Source: Blastocladiella britannica (lineage: Eukaryota > Blastocladiomycota > Blastocladiomycetes > Blastocladiales > Blastocladiaceae). Taken from it: a stretch of DNA of 23,666 bases. A program made the position numbers and the translations under genes. The stretch spans positions 1 to 23,666 of the forward strand of contig MU624790.1 of the NCBI GenBank assembly GCA_025349905.2. Direction: 5' to 3'. Each line of letters starts with the position of its first letter. Positions within the stretch are counted from its first letter, which is position 1. The notes beneath the pieces were generated by a model. It was not told where the DNA came from and did no database searches. It worked only from the letters and a program-made list of their open reading frames with translations. Shown piece by piece: positions 1 through 10,100 of this stretch.

Positions 1-184
1 GGGAAGTGGGCAAACTTTGGCGCTGGCTCTTTGCTTTGTTTCATTTTTCACGAAAAAGTCAATATTGGATCCTCTCTCCTCTCCAAACCTCAAGAATACT
101 GGAAAGGACTTATTGCGAAGTTAAGTATATTTCAGCAATTACGACGAAGAATTCACTTGCTTCAGATCGCAAAACGACTCAAAA

Positions 185-1582
185 TCAAGCGGAGCGCTTC
201 GCATCGCGCTTGTTACCGCCCGACGTGCCGTGGCCCTGCGAGTGCTGCGCGGGCTGCTGGATCGGCATCTTTTGGTGGAACTGGTGAGACTTGCCCGGCG
301 ACGGGGGACGCTGGGACTGGTGGGGCTTGCCGCCGGCCGATGAAGGGTGGTGGGCCGTCTGCTCCTCCTCGTCCTTGTGCTCGTCCTTCTTGGGCGCCTG
401 CTGCTGCTGCTGCTGCTGGGGAGCCTTGGCCGGCGATGCGGGCTTGGGCTGGGCGGCCGCGTGCTGCTTGGCGGGGGACGCCGGCTTCTGCTGCTGAGCC
501 TGAGCCTGCTGGGGTGCCTTGGCGGGAGAGGCGGGCTTCTGGGCAGCAGCTTGTGCCTGCTGGGGCTTCACGGCCGCCGCTTGCTGCTTGGACGGCGACG
601 CCTGAGCCGACTGAGGCTTGGCCTGCTGCTTGGAGGGCGAGCCCTGAGCCGACTGCGGCTTACCCTGAGCGGCCTGGGGCTTCGCAGCCGCCGGCGCGAC
701 AGCGGCCGCCTTCTGCGACGGCGACGGGGGACGAGCAGCCTGAGCTTGCTGCTGCTGGGGAGCCTTGGCGGGCGACGCGGGCTTTTGCTGCTGAGTGTGC
801 TGCTGCTGCTTCGAGGGCGACGCCTGCGCCGACTGGGGCTTGGCCTGCTGGGCAGCCGGGGCAGCGGACTTTTGGGCCGGCGACGGCGGACGAGCGGCTT
901 GCGCATGCTGCTGCTGAGGCTTCACAGCCGCCAGGATAGCGGTAGTGGCAGCCGCCTTCTGCGGGGGAGACGGAGGGCGAGCAGCCTGAGCCTGACCATG
1001 CTGCTGGGGCACCTTGACGGGGGACGCGGGCTTCTGCTGGGCCTGCTGGGCGGCGGGCGCCGCGGTCTTTTGGGCCGGCGAGGGGGGACGCACGGCCTGC
1101 TGCTGCTGCTGCGGCTTGGCGGCAACCGGGGGAGCGGCCGCCTTCTGAGTGGGCGACGGGGGGCGCGCAGCCTGAGCCTGCTGGGGCTTCGCAGCCGCCG
1201 CCTGCTGCTTGGAGGGCGAGCCCTGAGCCGACTGCGGCTTACCCTGGGCGGCCTGGGGCTTGGCCTATTTCATTCGATACAAACAGATCAGATGTGTGAG
1301 TGAATGTGTTATGTTTGATTTGTTGGGAAAATGCCATTGATCTGATCCGATCCAGTCGTGCCGTTCCCATTGACGACAACCAACAAAATTAACACAGCCG
1401 GATCGACATGTCGGATCGGATCGAAGTGCGAGCAGAGAAGAGGGAGAAGAGGTAGAAAGGAAGCCGAAAAGTACCTGCTGAGCCTGGCCCTGCTTGGCAC
1501 CGTGCGCGTTACCAGGCTGCTGCTGCTGAACAACGGCGGTAGCGGCCTTGGCGGGAGCGGCGGAATCGGTCGTGCGGCCCAT
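185..1582 (-). CDS. Low-complexity basic protein with SPxK / RPPSP repeats
   Basis: Two exons on the minus strand, 1582-1475 and 1264-185 (stop TGA), with a 210-nt intron (GTACTT...TAG, phase 0), giving 395 aa. The start is the ATG at 1582. Exon 1 (MGRTTDSAAPAKAATAV...) already shows the Ala/Gln/Lys bias. Exon 2 is almost entirely repeats: RPPSPAQK or RPPSPSQK, KPASPAKAPQQ, and PQSAQGSPSKQQ, separated by Gln runs. The last ~50 residues are different: a short charged stretch (KKDEHKDEEE), then His/Gln/Pro-rich sequence. There is no globular domain, signal peptide or membrane segment. S-P-x-K units are known from histone H1 tails and sperm H1, where they bind the DNA minor groove and are CDK sites; K-S-P repeats also occur in cytoskeletal proteins. 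A nucleic-acid-binding or phospho-regulated disordered protein is therefore plausible, but no family is recognised. Codon bias, the intron and a TATA-like box upstream support a real gene. Confidence 0.72.
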
Positions 1583-1689
1583 GATTGGTTATTGGTTAGT
1601 TAGGTTGAGGGTGTGGAAAATGAAGCCAAAGGAAATATTGTCTGGAAGTGCAAGATCCGAGCCGAAGTCGAGGTGGGAGCGCGAGCCCG

Positions 1690-1697
1690 TATTTATA
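1690..1697 (-). promoter_or_regulatory. TATA-like box upstream of the SPxK-repeat gene
   Basis: The minus strand reads TATAAATA here, flanked by GC-rich sequence, about 110 nt upstream of the ATG at 1582. Position and match are right for a TATA box, but promoter consensus in this organism is unknown to me. Confidence 0.4.
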
Positions 1698-1881
1698 GGC
1701 GAGCGCTTAAACTTGCCAAGCGTATTCCAAGCTATTCTGCCAGCGGAGGGATCGTTTTCCCAGACGCAGAAGTATCGCGACATTTGGGAAACGTGACCAA
1801 CTCTCTCGGCGAGAAAAAAAAGTGGGAAACCGCCAAAGAAACAATGTATTAAAACTGCAAATTATATGTTTTATGGTGTGT

Positions 1882-1907
1882 GGTACACGTACGTGCGTAC
1901 GTGTGCC
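1882..1907. repeat. Near-perfect inverted repeat (12-nt arms, 2-nt spacer)
   Basis: The left arm GGTACACGTACG (1882-1893) and right arm CGTACGTGTGCC (1896-1907) are reverse complements apart from one pair that would be G.T in RNA. The spacer is TG. It lies 25 nt past the stop codon of the minus-strand membrane-protein gene, so its transcript could fold a hairpin in the 3' UTR. It could equally be a palindromic protein-binding site or chance alternation of CG/TA/CA steps. Confidence 0.7.
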
Positions 1908-1931
1908 TTGTGTGTGCGAGAGAAGGACAGC

Positions 1932-3212
1932 TCACTTGCGCCCAAGGCCCATGATGGGCCGCGAGGCGTGTGGGCGAGAGGGGCTTGGCGGACGCACCGG
2001 ACCAGATGCGTCTGGTGGCGAATCAAAAAGGCCAGACGGCAAAGTACGCCCCGCAGCAGCATTGACGGGCGGCGAGGTGCGTTGAACTTGGTCCATGGGA
2101 GTAATGTCACCGCCATAGTAAGCGTCATCACCGAATGCGACGCCATCGTCCTCGTCGTGACCCGAGGCGCTCCCACCAGAGGACGAGTGGGCGGCCGAGC
2201 GCGGTGGCTGCTGTGGGTAATCATGAATTCCCTGCCCTTGCCCTTGTCCGGCACCGTAGTAATCGCCAAGCACATAAGGGTCGGTCACGATAGACAGCTG
2301 CTGGGGCGGAGGCGGGGGCGGCTGTGGGTACGGACCGGACGGGACAACGACAGGGTAGTCGTCGTACAGAGCGCCGGCTGGAACCATGGCACCCCCGGCA
2401 AGCGTCTCGTCGCTGCCATACACGCCCATGCTGGCCGCGACCGCCGCGCTGGTGGCCGCCGCGTGCCGAGCGCGCATCTCGGCCGCCGACTCGGGCACGT
2501 CCTTGCCGTCAGCAACGCGCTCGTACCCGGCACCAACGCCACTGCCCACGGCCGCCATACCCCCACGCGGCCCGAGCCCAGTGCCAATCACCACCGTTTC
2601 GCGCTGCCCACCCGCTCCGCCACCCCTAACCGGCGGCATCCGCGGGTCGGAAGACTGGAACAGTGGCACACCGAGCGAGAAGCGGCGGCGGGACCGGGAC
2701 CGACGCGCACGCACCATGATGATGCCGGCAATCAGCGCAATCAGTGCCACGGGCACGGCAATTGCCAGCGCAATCACGGCAGTGCTGGGTGAAGACGACC
2801 CGGAAGATCCGGACGACTGCGTAGTCGACGCGCCATCAGTCAGGACCAGGGTCGTGGGCACCGACAGCACTACGGGTGTCGGGACCAGTGTGGTGGTGGT
2901 CGACAGGCGGCCCGAGACCGTCACGACCACCGGAGACGCGCTCAGCGATGTGGTGGTGATGGAAATCCACGAAGTAATCACGGTGGTGGACGGCGTGTGG
3001 GACGATGACGACGACGACGGCGGCGGCGGGTCAGAGGTGGTGCTGGGCGGCGGCGTGGACGTCGATGGCGGGGGTGAGCTCGAGGACGAGGAGGTCGACG
3101 GGGGAGGCGTGTTGGACGTCGTTGGCGGCGGCGTGGAGGACGTGGCCGGCGGCGTCGTGGAGCTTGCGGGCGGCGGTGTCGAGGCTGCAGTTCCTCCACT
3201 AGGGTCGGCCAT
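1932..3212 (-). CDS. Ser/Thr/Pro-rich single-pass membrane protein (Mid2/Skg6-like architecture)
   Basis: Single exon, 426 aa, ATG at 3212 (context CACTATGGCC), stop TGA at 1934-1932. Residues 1-143 are almost all Ser, Thr and Pro with PPPST-type repeats, a mucin-like region expected to be O-glycosylated. Residues about 144-167 (STAVIALAIAVPVALIALIA...) form one hydrophobic membrane segment. It is followed at once by RARRSRSRRR, which under the positive-inside rule puts the remainder in the cytosol. The cytosolic part (168-426) is Gly/Pro/Tyr-rich with a polyproline run (PYPQPPPPPPQQ) that could bind SH3 or profilin-type partners. This layout matches fungal cell-surface sensors and polarity proteins such as Mid2, Wsc and Axl2/Skg6, but no family domain is diagnostic. 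No signal peptide precedes the mucin-like region in this model. The frame stays open upstream through a T-rich leader without another ATG. Confidence 0.75.
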   Translation of the reverse strand: MADPSGGTAASTPPPASSTTPPATSSTPPPTTSNTPPPSTSSSSSSPPPSTSTPPPSTTSDPPPPSSSSSSHTPSTTVITSWISITTTSLSASPVVVTVSGRLSTTTTLVPTPVVLSVPTTLVLTDGASTTQSSGSSGSSSPSTAVIALAIAVPVALIALIAGIIMVRARRSRSRRRFSLGVPLFQSSDPRMPPVRGGGAGGQRETVVIGTGLGPRGGMAAVGSGVGAGYERVADGKDVPESAAEMRARHAAATSAAVAASMGVYGSDETLAGGAMVPAGALYDDYPVVVPSGPYPQPPPPPPQQLSIVTDPYVLGDYYGAGQGQGQGIHDYPQQPPRSAAHSSSGGSASGHDEDDGVAFGDDAYYGGDITPMDQVQRTSPPVNAAAGRTLPSGLFDSPPDASGPVRPPSPSRPHASRPIMGLGRK

Positions 3213-3434
3213 AGTGTTGCTACTTGTGGTGGTCGAAGGAGGAGGAGGAGAAGAGGTCGGCGGAGCGTTAGAGCTCTTGGGGGACTTTGCGAGCGCCAGG
3301 GTTGCAAAGATGTTGGTTTGGTTGGTTGGTTGCGCTGGTTCGTTACGTCGTTGCGCGAGGACAAGAGTTGCGTTGCCTCTGAAAGAGAGTTTGAGCAAAA
3401 AATCGCTGCTTTCCCATTTCGTTCCAAAAAACAC

Positions 3435-3453
3435 AAAAAAAAAAAAAAAAAAA
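3435..3453. repeat. Poly(A)/poly(T) homopolymer of 19 nt
   Basis: A run of 19 A on the plus strand. On the minus strand it is a T-run starting two bases after the stop codon of the DCAF12-like gene and about 220 nt upstream of the next minus-strand ATG. It could serve in 3' end formation or as a nucleosome-excluding promoter element for the membrane-protein gene. Confidence 0.8.
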
Positions 3454-3454
3454 T

Positions 3455-5361
3455 TTACCAAACGGCACAGTATGCGCCGCGCATGCCCAGTTGCAGTGGC
3501 CCGCCACCGGTAAAGAGTTGCGTGTAGTCGTCGTTGTACGAAAGCGCGTACTGTGCAATTGTTTGGATCAGTCAAGTCAATCCAACAGTCTCAAGCAACT
3601 GGAAAAGGATGAAGAAAACATACCAACGCCATGCAAGACGCAGAGCTCGATCCTCGCACCGGCGCATCCTCGCCCGTCTGCAACTGCCCGACATCCATGT
3701 ACCGCTGGTCTCCCCCCGCGCCCACCGGCAAGTACGCCATTCCGCGAGTGTCGTAGAACGAGAGCCGGCCCATTCCGCCTCCCACCGCAATCACGTGTCG
3801 GTTGTGAGCAAGCGATCGCACCCCCCACCCCTCGTCGACGGACGTGAAGTGGTGAAGTGCGCGCGATGCTGGTGGCACTCGCTCGGGGTACCCTGAAGTC
3901 GAGAAATCACCGCCATACCGGCCCGTCCTCACTGGCGCCCGTGCATCCAACAGTGAGACATGGGACTGGGATCCGACCGACAGAACGCCGCGGACCGGAT
4001 CCGAGCCCATGCACACGTTTTCGGTTGGAAACGCCAACCGCATTTTGGACACCTGTTCAATTCATTTTTGTCAATGGATCCGTTCATGAATCGCAAGAAA
4101 TGGCAACACGTACTACTCGCATCTGGTTGACATCCCACAACCGAACTGTTGCATCGCCGCCAAGTGTTGCCAAAACGCCGTCGCCCGACTGGTACTGGAG
4201 ATCGCGCACCTTGGCTGTGTGCTCGCGGCGCATGCTGGTGGCGGCAATCACGGGAAGTATACCGTACGATGTGGCGATCGTGTCAATTGGCTCGGCGCTC
4301 AAGTTGAAGATGCCCACCGCCGTGTCGCGGGATCCAGTCACAATAACATCATCCGAAACAAACTTGAGTGCAAACACCAGGTCTGCATGTCCCTACGCAA
4401 TTGGTATCGTTGTAAGGTCAGCCCAAAAAATCTGTCAAAAAGAAAATGAAAAAAACGAACAGTCATCAGCGCCACGGGAACCATCTCCGGAAGAGCGTAC
4501 ACGACAACCTCGTACGGTTTGGCACCGCCCACCGCCATGCGCGTGCGAGATGGATTTACCGCGATCGAGTGGATGCCAAGACACGCAAGTGACGAAGTAG
4601 CGCGCGATCCATTTGGTGGAAGTGGTGGCAACGGCAATGCCCCACTGGAGCCGCCCTCCACGGAAACTGCCGAGTCGGTGCGGAGCACTGGTGAAGGACG
4701 GGCACAGAGTGGTGGTGGGAACAGCGACGCATAGGGCAAATCAATGACCCGGTTGGATCGTGTTGAAAGGAGCAGCAACTGCGTGAATCGGTGAATTGAT
4801 GTGAGATACTTTTACACGGTGGTTTGGTTTGTTGTTAATTGCACGCACCTTGTTGCACTTGGTCCCAATCACGATATGATGGTCGTCCACCTAAAAACAT
4901 AATGGATATCATCAGTCGATGCCAAGAATGAGTTTGCAGCGGATTTTGGAACATACCCAGTGACTTGCAAACACCTTGTCGTATCCATTGACCGTGAGTG
5001 GTGTTTCGTCAAGTGCCATTGGCAAGCGCTCTGCTGCGAGGTTGGCCAGATTCCGAGCGCCGTGACTTGAAATGTCCATCAAAGTATCACTGCATGGTAC
5101 ACACAGAGGTGAGACACATCTACCCAAGAATTTTTTTGTGAGAAAAAGATCACATCACGCACTGATCAGCAACCGTCCGAGCCTGCAGAAACGCTGAAAT
5201 GTTGTCCCCTGGCGCAGTGTGCGGAGGATCGAGCTCGCTAGTCAAACTATAGATACCATGATTGTCATGAGTGAATCCGGTTGGATCTGAAGACGGGAAA
5301 ATGCATACCGAGCAAGCCCGCCCTGGCGACGAAGAAACTTTGGAAGTGGAAAGAGTGACAT
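3455..5361 (-). CDS. DCAF12: DCAF12-like WD40 protein, CRL4 ubiquitin-ligase substrate receptor
   Basis: Eight minus-strand exons: 5361-5309, 5246-5163, 5089-4957, 4890-4849, 4778-4461, 4392-4114, 4052-3624 and 3550-3455 (stop TAA), giving 477 aa. Human DCAF12 is about 450 aa. Family landmarks appear in order: KVFASHW with GTKCNK (exons 3-4), GIHSIAVNPSRTRMAVGG (exon 5), GHADLVFALKF...GSRD (211-233), LATLGGDATVRLWDV (284-298), ENVCMG...VGSQSHVSLLDAR, an SFYDTRG element resembling the WDxR box that contacts DDB1, and a C-terminal YNDDYTQLFTGGGPLQ...YCAVW. DCAF12 is known as a CUL4-DDB1 receptor that recognises acidic C-terminal degrons; the same role is inferred here. The start ATG at 5361 gives MSLFPLPKFLRR, which fits the family's helical N-terminus. 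An upstream unrecognised exon cannot be excluded. The long nuclear-type basic N-terminus of the animal protein is missing. Confidence 0.9.
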
Positions 5362-6153
5362 GGAGATAAAGTCTTGAGTGTATACGGAACTGTCAAACGT
5401 CCTTGCTTGGTGAGTGCTGGGTCAATTTCAGCGGCGATCAAGCTGATCAACGCTTCCCACGTACGTGTGTGTGTGATCAAGGCACAAGCAAAAAAAAAAG
5501 AGCAAGGGTACAGTAACAAAAAAAAGGCAAGTGGTATGTGCGCTACCGGTGCGAGCTCAGGGGTAATTGAACGAAAAATGGATGAACCTTGCGGATTGAT
5601 TCAGCGGTTCGCGATGGAGAAACGAAAAAAAAGTAAATGAGGACCGAGATGCGCGTCAGGGCCACTGTCAGAAGTAGTAGGAAAAAAAGTCAAGTCGTTT
5701 GAACGAGTATACGGGTTCGATCGGGCACGCGGAAGTGCGCGATGTATCTTTAAGTGTATGTCTTGGTCTGCCAAATGCGCAGAAAACAAGAAAAAAAGTG
5801 CGAGTCGTTAAATGAGTGGAAAGAAAGAGAGTCGCTCTTCGTCAAGGTGCGAGAAATTTATTCATTCAATCGACGTTTCGCTGTTCCGTGTTCAGGAAAA
5901 AACGGGTGGAAATGGGAAAACCGCAACATTTTTTATGATGTGAAATTCAACCTTTTTTGGCTCCCTCTTCATAAATATATTATCATACGCCACGACTAAT
6001 AGATCCGTTTTATATACTCGCTCCATCCGAGGACACGCACTGCCAATCCTTTTTACACACCGATCCTTTGGCGCAGAATAAACTGCACACTTTGGATTCA
6101 CACATTACGCTCGGCGCACATCCACCCTCCTTTCCATATAAACATAAATCACC
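5362..6153. promoter_or_regulatory. Divergent intergenic region between the DCAF12-like and NPSN-like genes
   Basis: A 792-nt stretch, AT-richer than its surroundings, with scattered A-runs. It separates two divergent start codons, so it must hold both promoters and leaders. AT-rich TATA-like sequences occur near 6008-6015 (TTTATATA) and 6136-6142 (ATATAAA), on the NPSN side. I checked both strands for extra exons and tRNAs and found none convincing; the frames here are short and lack family resemblance. Confidence 0.55.
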
Positions 6154-7080
6154 ATGTCCGAGGGTGTGTGTCAAAAGGATCCGCTATTTTAAAGTAAGAA
6201 AAAGAGCTGACTTCTAAAACCATAGAACTCGACGAGTACGACGAGCAGCTCAAGGAAATCACCGAATCGATGCAGAGCTCGCTCGAAACGGAGGTGTCCA
6301 AGCTGATTGGCGCCGCCCGTCTTGAAAAGTGCGAGTATCTCAAAACTCGCTTGAACCGAGGCCGGCAACTCGTCAAATCCATCAATGTGGAGTTGCGAGA
6401 ACTCCCCAATGACAAGCGATCGATTTGGGTGGAGGTACGCAGTCACAGTAAAATATACAACATTTTCCATTTACTTACAATGTGATCCATTTACTTTTAC
6501 AGAAAGCCAAGGCGTACGACACAAAGCTCAACCAGCTCCAGCAAGATCTGAACTGGGCAGTTACCTCGGCCGAGCGCGATGGACAAGGCGGTCGCGTCGT
6601 CAAAGGCGTCAACGAAATGACATCCAAGGAAATGACCGCTGCCGCGCTTGACACTCAACAACAGTCCCTGCAATCAACTGCCAGGACAAAGGCGCTGATT
6701 GCTACGACGATCCAGGTTGGTACCGAGACATTCGATGTCCTGAAGCAGCAGACGGATCAGATCCAGGGGATCAACGACAAGGTGGATCAGGTCGAGTCCA
6801 ACCTCAAGCGAGCCGACAAGCAGCTGCGTGCGTTTATGCGGTGCGTCATTATTGAGTTTTCTGCAGCAACTGTGTCCTCACATAACAAATATTCAACAGT
6901 AAAATGGCCACCGACAAGATCATCATGATCTTCGTGTTTCTGATTGTGATGGGCATTGTCGGCGCGATTTTGGTCAAGACAATCGGTCCCGGGTCCAAGG
7001 TCGGCAACACGATTCAGGCGTCCATCAGCCAGGTGCCCGGCCTGAACGCAACTGTAGCAGTTCTTTCTGGCCAGACGTGA
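6154..7080 (+). CDS. NPSN-type Qb-SNARE (novel plant SNARE family)
   Basis: Four exons: 6154-6163 (only 10 nt), 6226-6434, 6503-6840 and 6900-7080 (TGA), giving 245 aa. Introns are 62, 68 and 59 nt, and CTGAC before the first acceptor looks like a branch site. The protein begins MSEELDEYDEQL. It has an N-terminal helical part (to ~110), a SNARE coiled coil (~124-186; VGTETFDVLKQQTDQI) with Gln156 as the ionic-layer residue, then the junction KMATDKIIMIFVFLIV and a membrane anchor (~192-211). The TDKIIM...FLIVMGIVGAILVK junction and the TKALIATTIQVG start of the SNARE motif are characteristic of the NPSN family rather than Vti1 or Bos1. In plants NPSN proteins act at the plasma membrane and cell plate in membrane fusion. 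A 33-residue tail after the anchor contains VPGL, as in plant NPSNs. The stop codon overlaps a GTGAGT sequence, but splicing there gives no in-frame continuation. Confidence 0.85.
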
Positions 7081-7162
7081 GTCCCTCAAGGACATGTTTG
7101 GCGACTTTTGATAATTCGCTCCCTTTTTGAATAATTTTTTTTTCCGCAACCGGTTTTATACC

Positions 7163-10100
7163 ATGTCTGGATTGCCATGGCCAACAGGCAAGGGCCAACT
7201 GACGACCTTCAACGGTGACGACGATGACGTGGACGACCCAATCGCGATTGACGACGACGACGCCAACTCCACTGGCCGAGCAACTGGTTTCGCCTATCCG
7301 GCACCGCGGTCACCGCCGCCGTCGCATCCAAATCAGTCCGGCCAATTGCAGCGTGAGCATATGGTGTCCTCGGTCAGCGCGAGCAGGAGCCAGTTCGTCC
7401 TCATTCGATTTTTTCTTCATTAACACCAGTTCCTCATGGGCCGGATTGATATGCCAGAACGTCGGCAAAGCTCCCCGGAAATTACCCAATTGTGTGCCCG
7501 ACGAGTAAGGCATCGGCGCCCGTGTCCACTCGCTCGAGCGCTCATGCCACGCCGTTGCCCAGGGTACATCCATTTGCCTTGCAATCAATCAAACGATCGG
7601 GACCTGACCAGAGTGTGGGCATATGTACAGTTATGGACGGGCGGTGGATTTAAGCCCTCGACCACCATGTCATCGACCGTGATGACTCCCACCGGGCTGG
7701 CATCAGTACCTTTTTCTGGAATTAGTCCTTCTGTGCAATCGGCCACGCCTGGTATTCGTCTAGGCCAAAATACTGCCTGGAATGCCCTTGACCATGTCTC
7801 TGGAAAGTCACCACGCCCATCCCCCTTCGCAGCCCGACCTCCTCCCCCCACCGACATGTCCCCAGCTGCAAAACGACCTCGAAACAGCCTCACCGCTGGC
7901 ATAATCGCAGCCAAACCGGTCGAGCCCATCACCTTTGATCTTGACATGGTCATTTTTGGAAATGCCTCACCCATCCTCGGGAAGCACCGAATGGTCTTCA
8001 ATGGAGGCGCAAATGGAGTCCACTTGGAGCTTACTGCGAACGGGAGTGCTGAACCATGCAGCTTTTCTCTTCCTGTTACTCACTCATACTCATTTGTCCG
8101 TTTTATTTTTGTTTTTTGTCCATGGTCATCAACTTATCTTGGCTACAATTTCAACAACAAGGGCGACTTGGGGGAGGATTATGGACACCTTTTCTTTTTA
8201 TGTGCCAAAACCAGCATTATAAAGAAAGAGGATGAGTGCATCCACAAACTTGTCCCAAATATGCATTTCAATCTGGGTACAATTCAATTTGTCACCTCCT
8301 CAATTACCAGCCTTGACCCTGCGAACTCCGATAGACACCTCAAACGAACGCAGGCAATTCTACCTTCTGTTCAAAACCCCCCTTTCCTCCGATTTCAAAC
8401 GCTACTTTAAATACGGTGAGCTAAGTCCTGTATTATCAGCGTACGTCGTAGATCATGCCACTTGGTTGATAGATTGGTGCTCTATTCACTGACGCATTGC
8501 ATTATACAGCCGGGACGTTGAGATCAACCACCTGCGGCTGCTCAAACCGCACCTCGCGTCGTTCTCTACTCCGGTCGTTTCTTCTAACAAAGCCGGAGCC
8601 AATCATGTACCACTTTGGGTGCAGCCCCTTCCTGATGACCAGTTTTACTCATCCTCGCGTCCTTCCAACGGCCTGGGTGCACCAAGTCAAGCCCGGCAGC
8701 GCAAATTCGCGCCAACTGCTCCATCCCGACGAAAACCCGCACCCAAACAAAAGCAAAGCACGGTTATCGAGCTCATAGACGACGACACTGACGACGATGA
8801 TGCCGACAATGCCAAGAGCGACACCAACTCAATGCCGACGACCTCAAAAGGCGATTTCGCACCGTACTCTTTCGACCTCCAACGACCAGAAGCAAACCGG
8901 AGAACAACTCGGCGATCCATTGCTGTTGCCGCCGCTGCTTCCACTGCCGTCGCTACCCCAGCTCAAGTGGAAGGATCGCCACGGCGGCTCCTCCTCGACT
9001 TTGCGGCCAAGTACGAGCTGCAGGATCTGCCCGAGCTGTTCCATTACCCGTTCGATCGGTCGAACGCCGTCATTGTCTCCCTCCGAGATGCGCTGCGATA
9101 CGACTTTTGGGAGTTTTTGAACGACCTCAACCTCGAATTTTACCTCAAGTACCTCCTCAACGAAGTGGTTCCGAGCATGGCGCCGTCGGTGCACGTCTTT
9201 TCGTCGTTCTTCTACTCGCGACTGACGAGTATTCGTGGGGACAAGGCGTTTGCGCGCGGGTACGACCTAGTCAAGCGCCACGCCAAGAACGTCGACCTCT
9301 TTACCAAGCGCATCGTGGTTGTGCCCATCAACGAGAACTTGCACTGGTATCTGGCCATCATTGTCAACCCGGGCGCACTCGTCGAGCCCATCGCCGCGAC
9401 TCCCCAAGACGATCCTGGCGAGCCCATGGAGATGGACCTCGCGCTTCCGAGCGACCTTGGTGCCGTCGACGACAACGACAACGACCTCCATGCAGTGTTG
9501 GCGGCTCAGCGACTTGCCCTTATGGCGGGCACCACGGACGACATGTTTGCTGACACGAGGTCCGAATCGCCCGACCTCAACACCGCCAACGCAGTCGCGG
9601 ATGATGGTGACCTCGGCGCAACTCAACCGCAAGGCAACCCCGACCTGCCCTTTAGCCGCATTCCCGATCCTTTCGTTGCCAATGCAAGCGACTGGGTTTC
9701 TCTGGGCGACACTGTCGATCAACCTGGGACATTCTCAGTGGCACCCGATTCCGGACTTGATCCGATCCCTCAGCCCATGCGCAGTGGTCCTTCCAGCCCA
9801 CAACTGGGTCCCAATCGGGACAATGTGCTACCTTTGCCCTCGCCATTGCCACCGCCACTGCCCCCACCGCCATTGCCGCCGACCACGCCAGCAGGGCTTT
9901 CTCTGCTTCCGACCGCGCTTATGAGCACCTCGGGTAGGGCCCTTCGGCCCCGGGGACCCGTCACGCCCGTCCCAGGAACGTCACTGGGCTACGGCCGCGT
10001 CAAAAAGCCGATCAGCAATCCGACCATCGTTTTGGATGGATCGCCCGAGCCGGTCCCAGCGCGCGTCGCTACCCAGGTCGACATTACGTGCGAGCCCGCC

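Larger units (their letters stand above)
1583..1931. other. Intergenic region between two minus-strand genes
   Basis: This 349-nt stretch holds the promoter and 5' leader of the SPxK-repeat gene (with the TATA-like box) and, nearer 1860-1931, the probable 3' untranslated region of the membrane-protein gene. That part is AT-richer and contains a marked inverted repeat at 1882-1907. No convincing gene is seen; the short reading frames do not resemble the neighbouring coding sequence. Confidence 0.6.

Noticed and set aside
31..1303. Long plus-strand frames (302 and 318 aa) opposite the SPxK-repeat gene
   Set aside because: They are Leu/Gly/Arg or Ala/Pro-rich by-products of reading CAG/CCC-type repeat codons backwards. 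The minus-strand reading has an intron and consistent repeats.
3435..3453. Poly(A) run as the tail of a retrotransposed element
   Set aside because: No target-site duplication or element body is visible next to it; long A/T runs are common in non-coding parts of this window.
2386..3513. 375-aa plus-strand frame opposite the membrane-protein gene
   Set aside because: Its Val/Gly/Asp repeats are the reverse complement of Ser/Thr/Pro codons. It ends in the poly(A) tract and has no domain.
5713..5722. GGTTCGATC resembling a tRNA T-loop
   Set aside because: The flanking bases do not form a T-arm stem, and no matching acceptor, D-arm or anticodon arm could be placed around it.
7076..7187. Possible fusion transcript of the SNARE and SUMO-protease genes through GTGAGT at the SNARE stop
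   Set aside because: Joining it to the nearest acceptor at 7187 puts the protease out of frame, and the SNARE already ends with a family-like tail.
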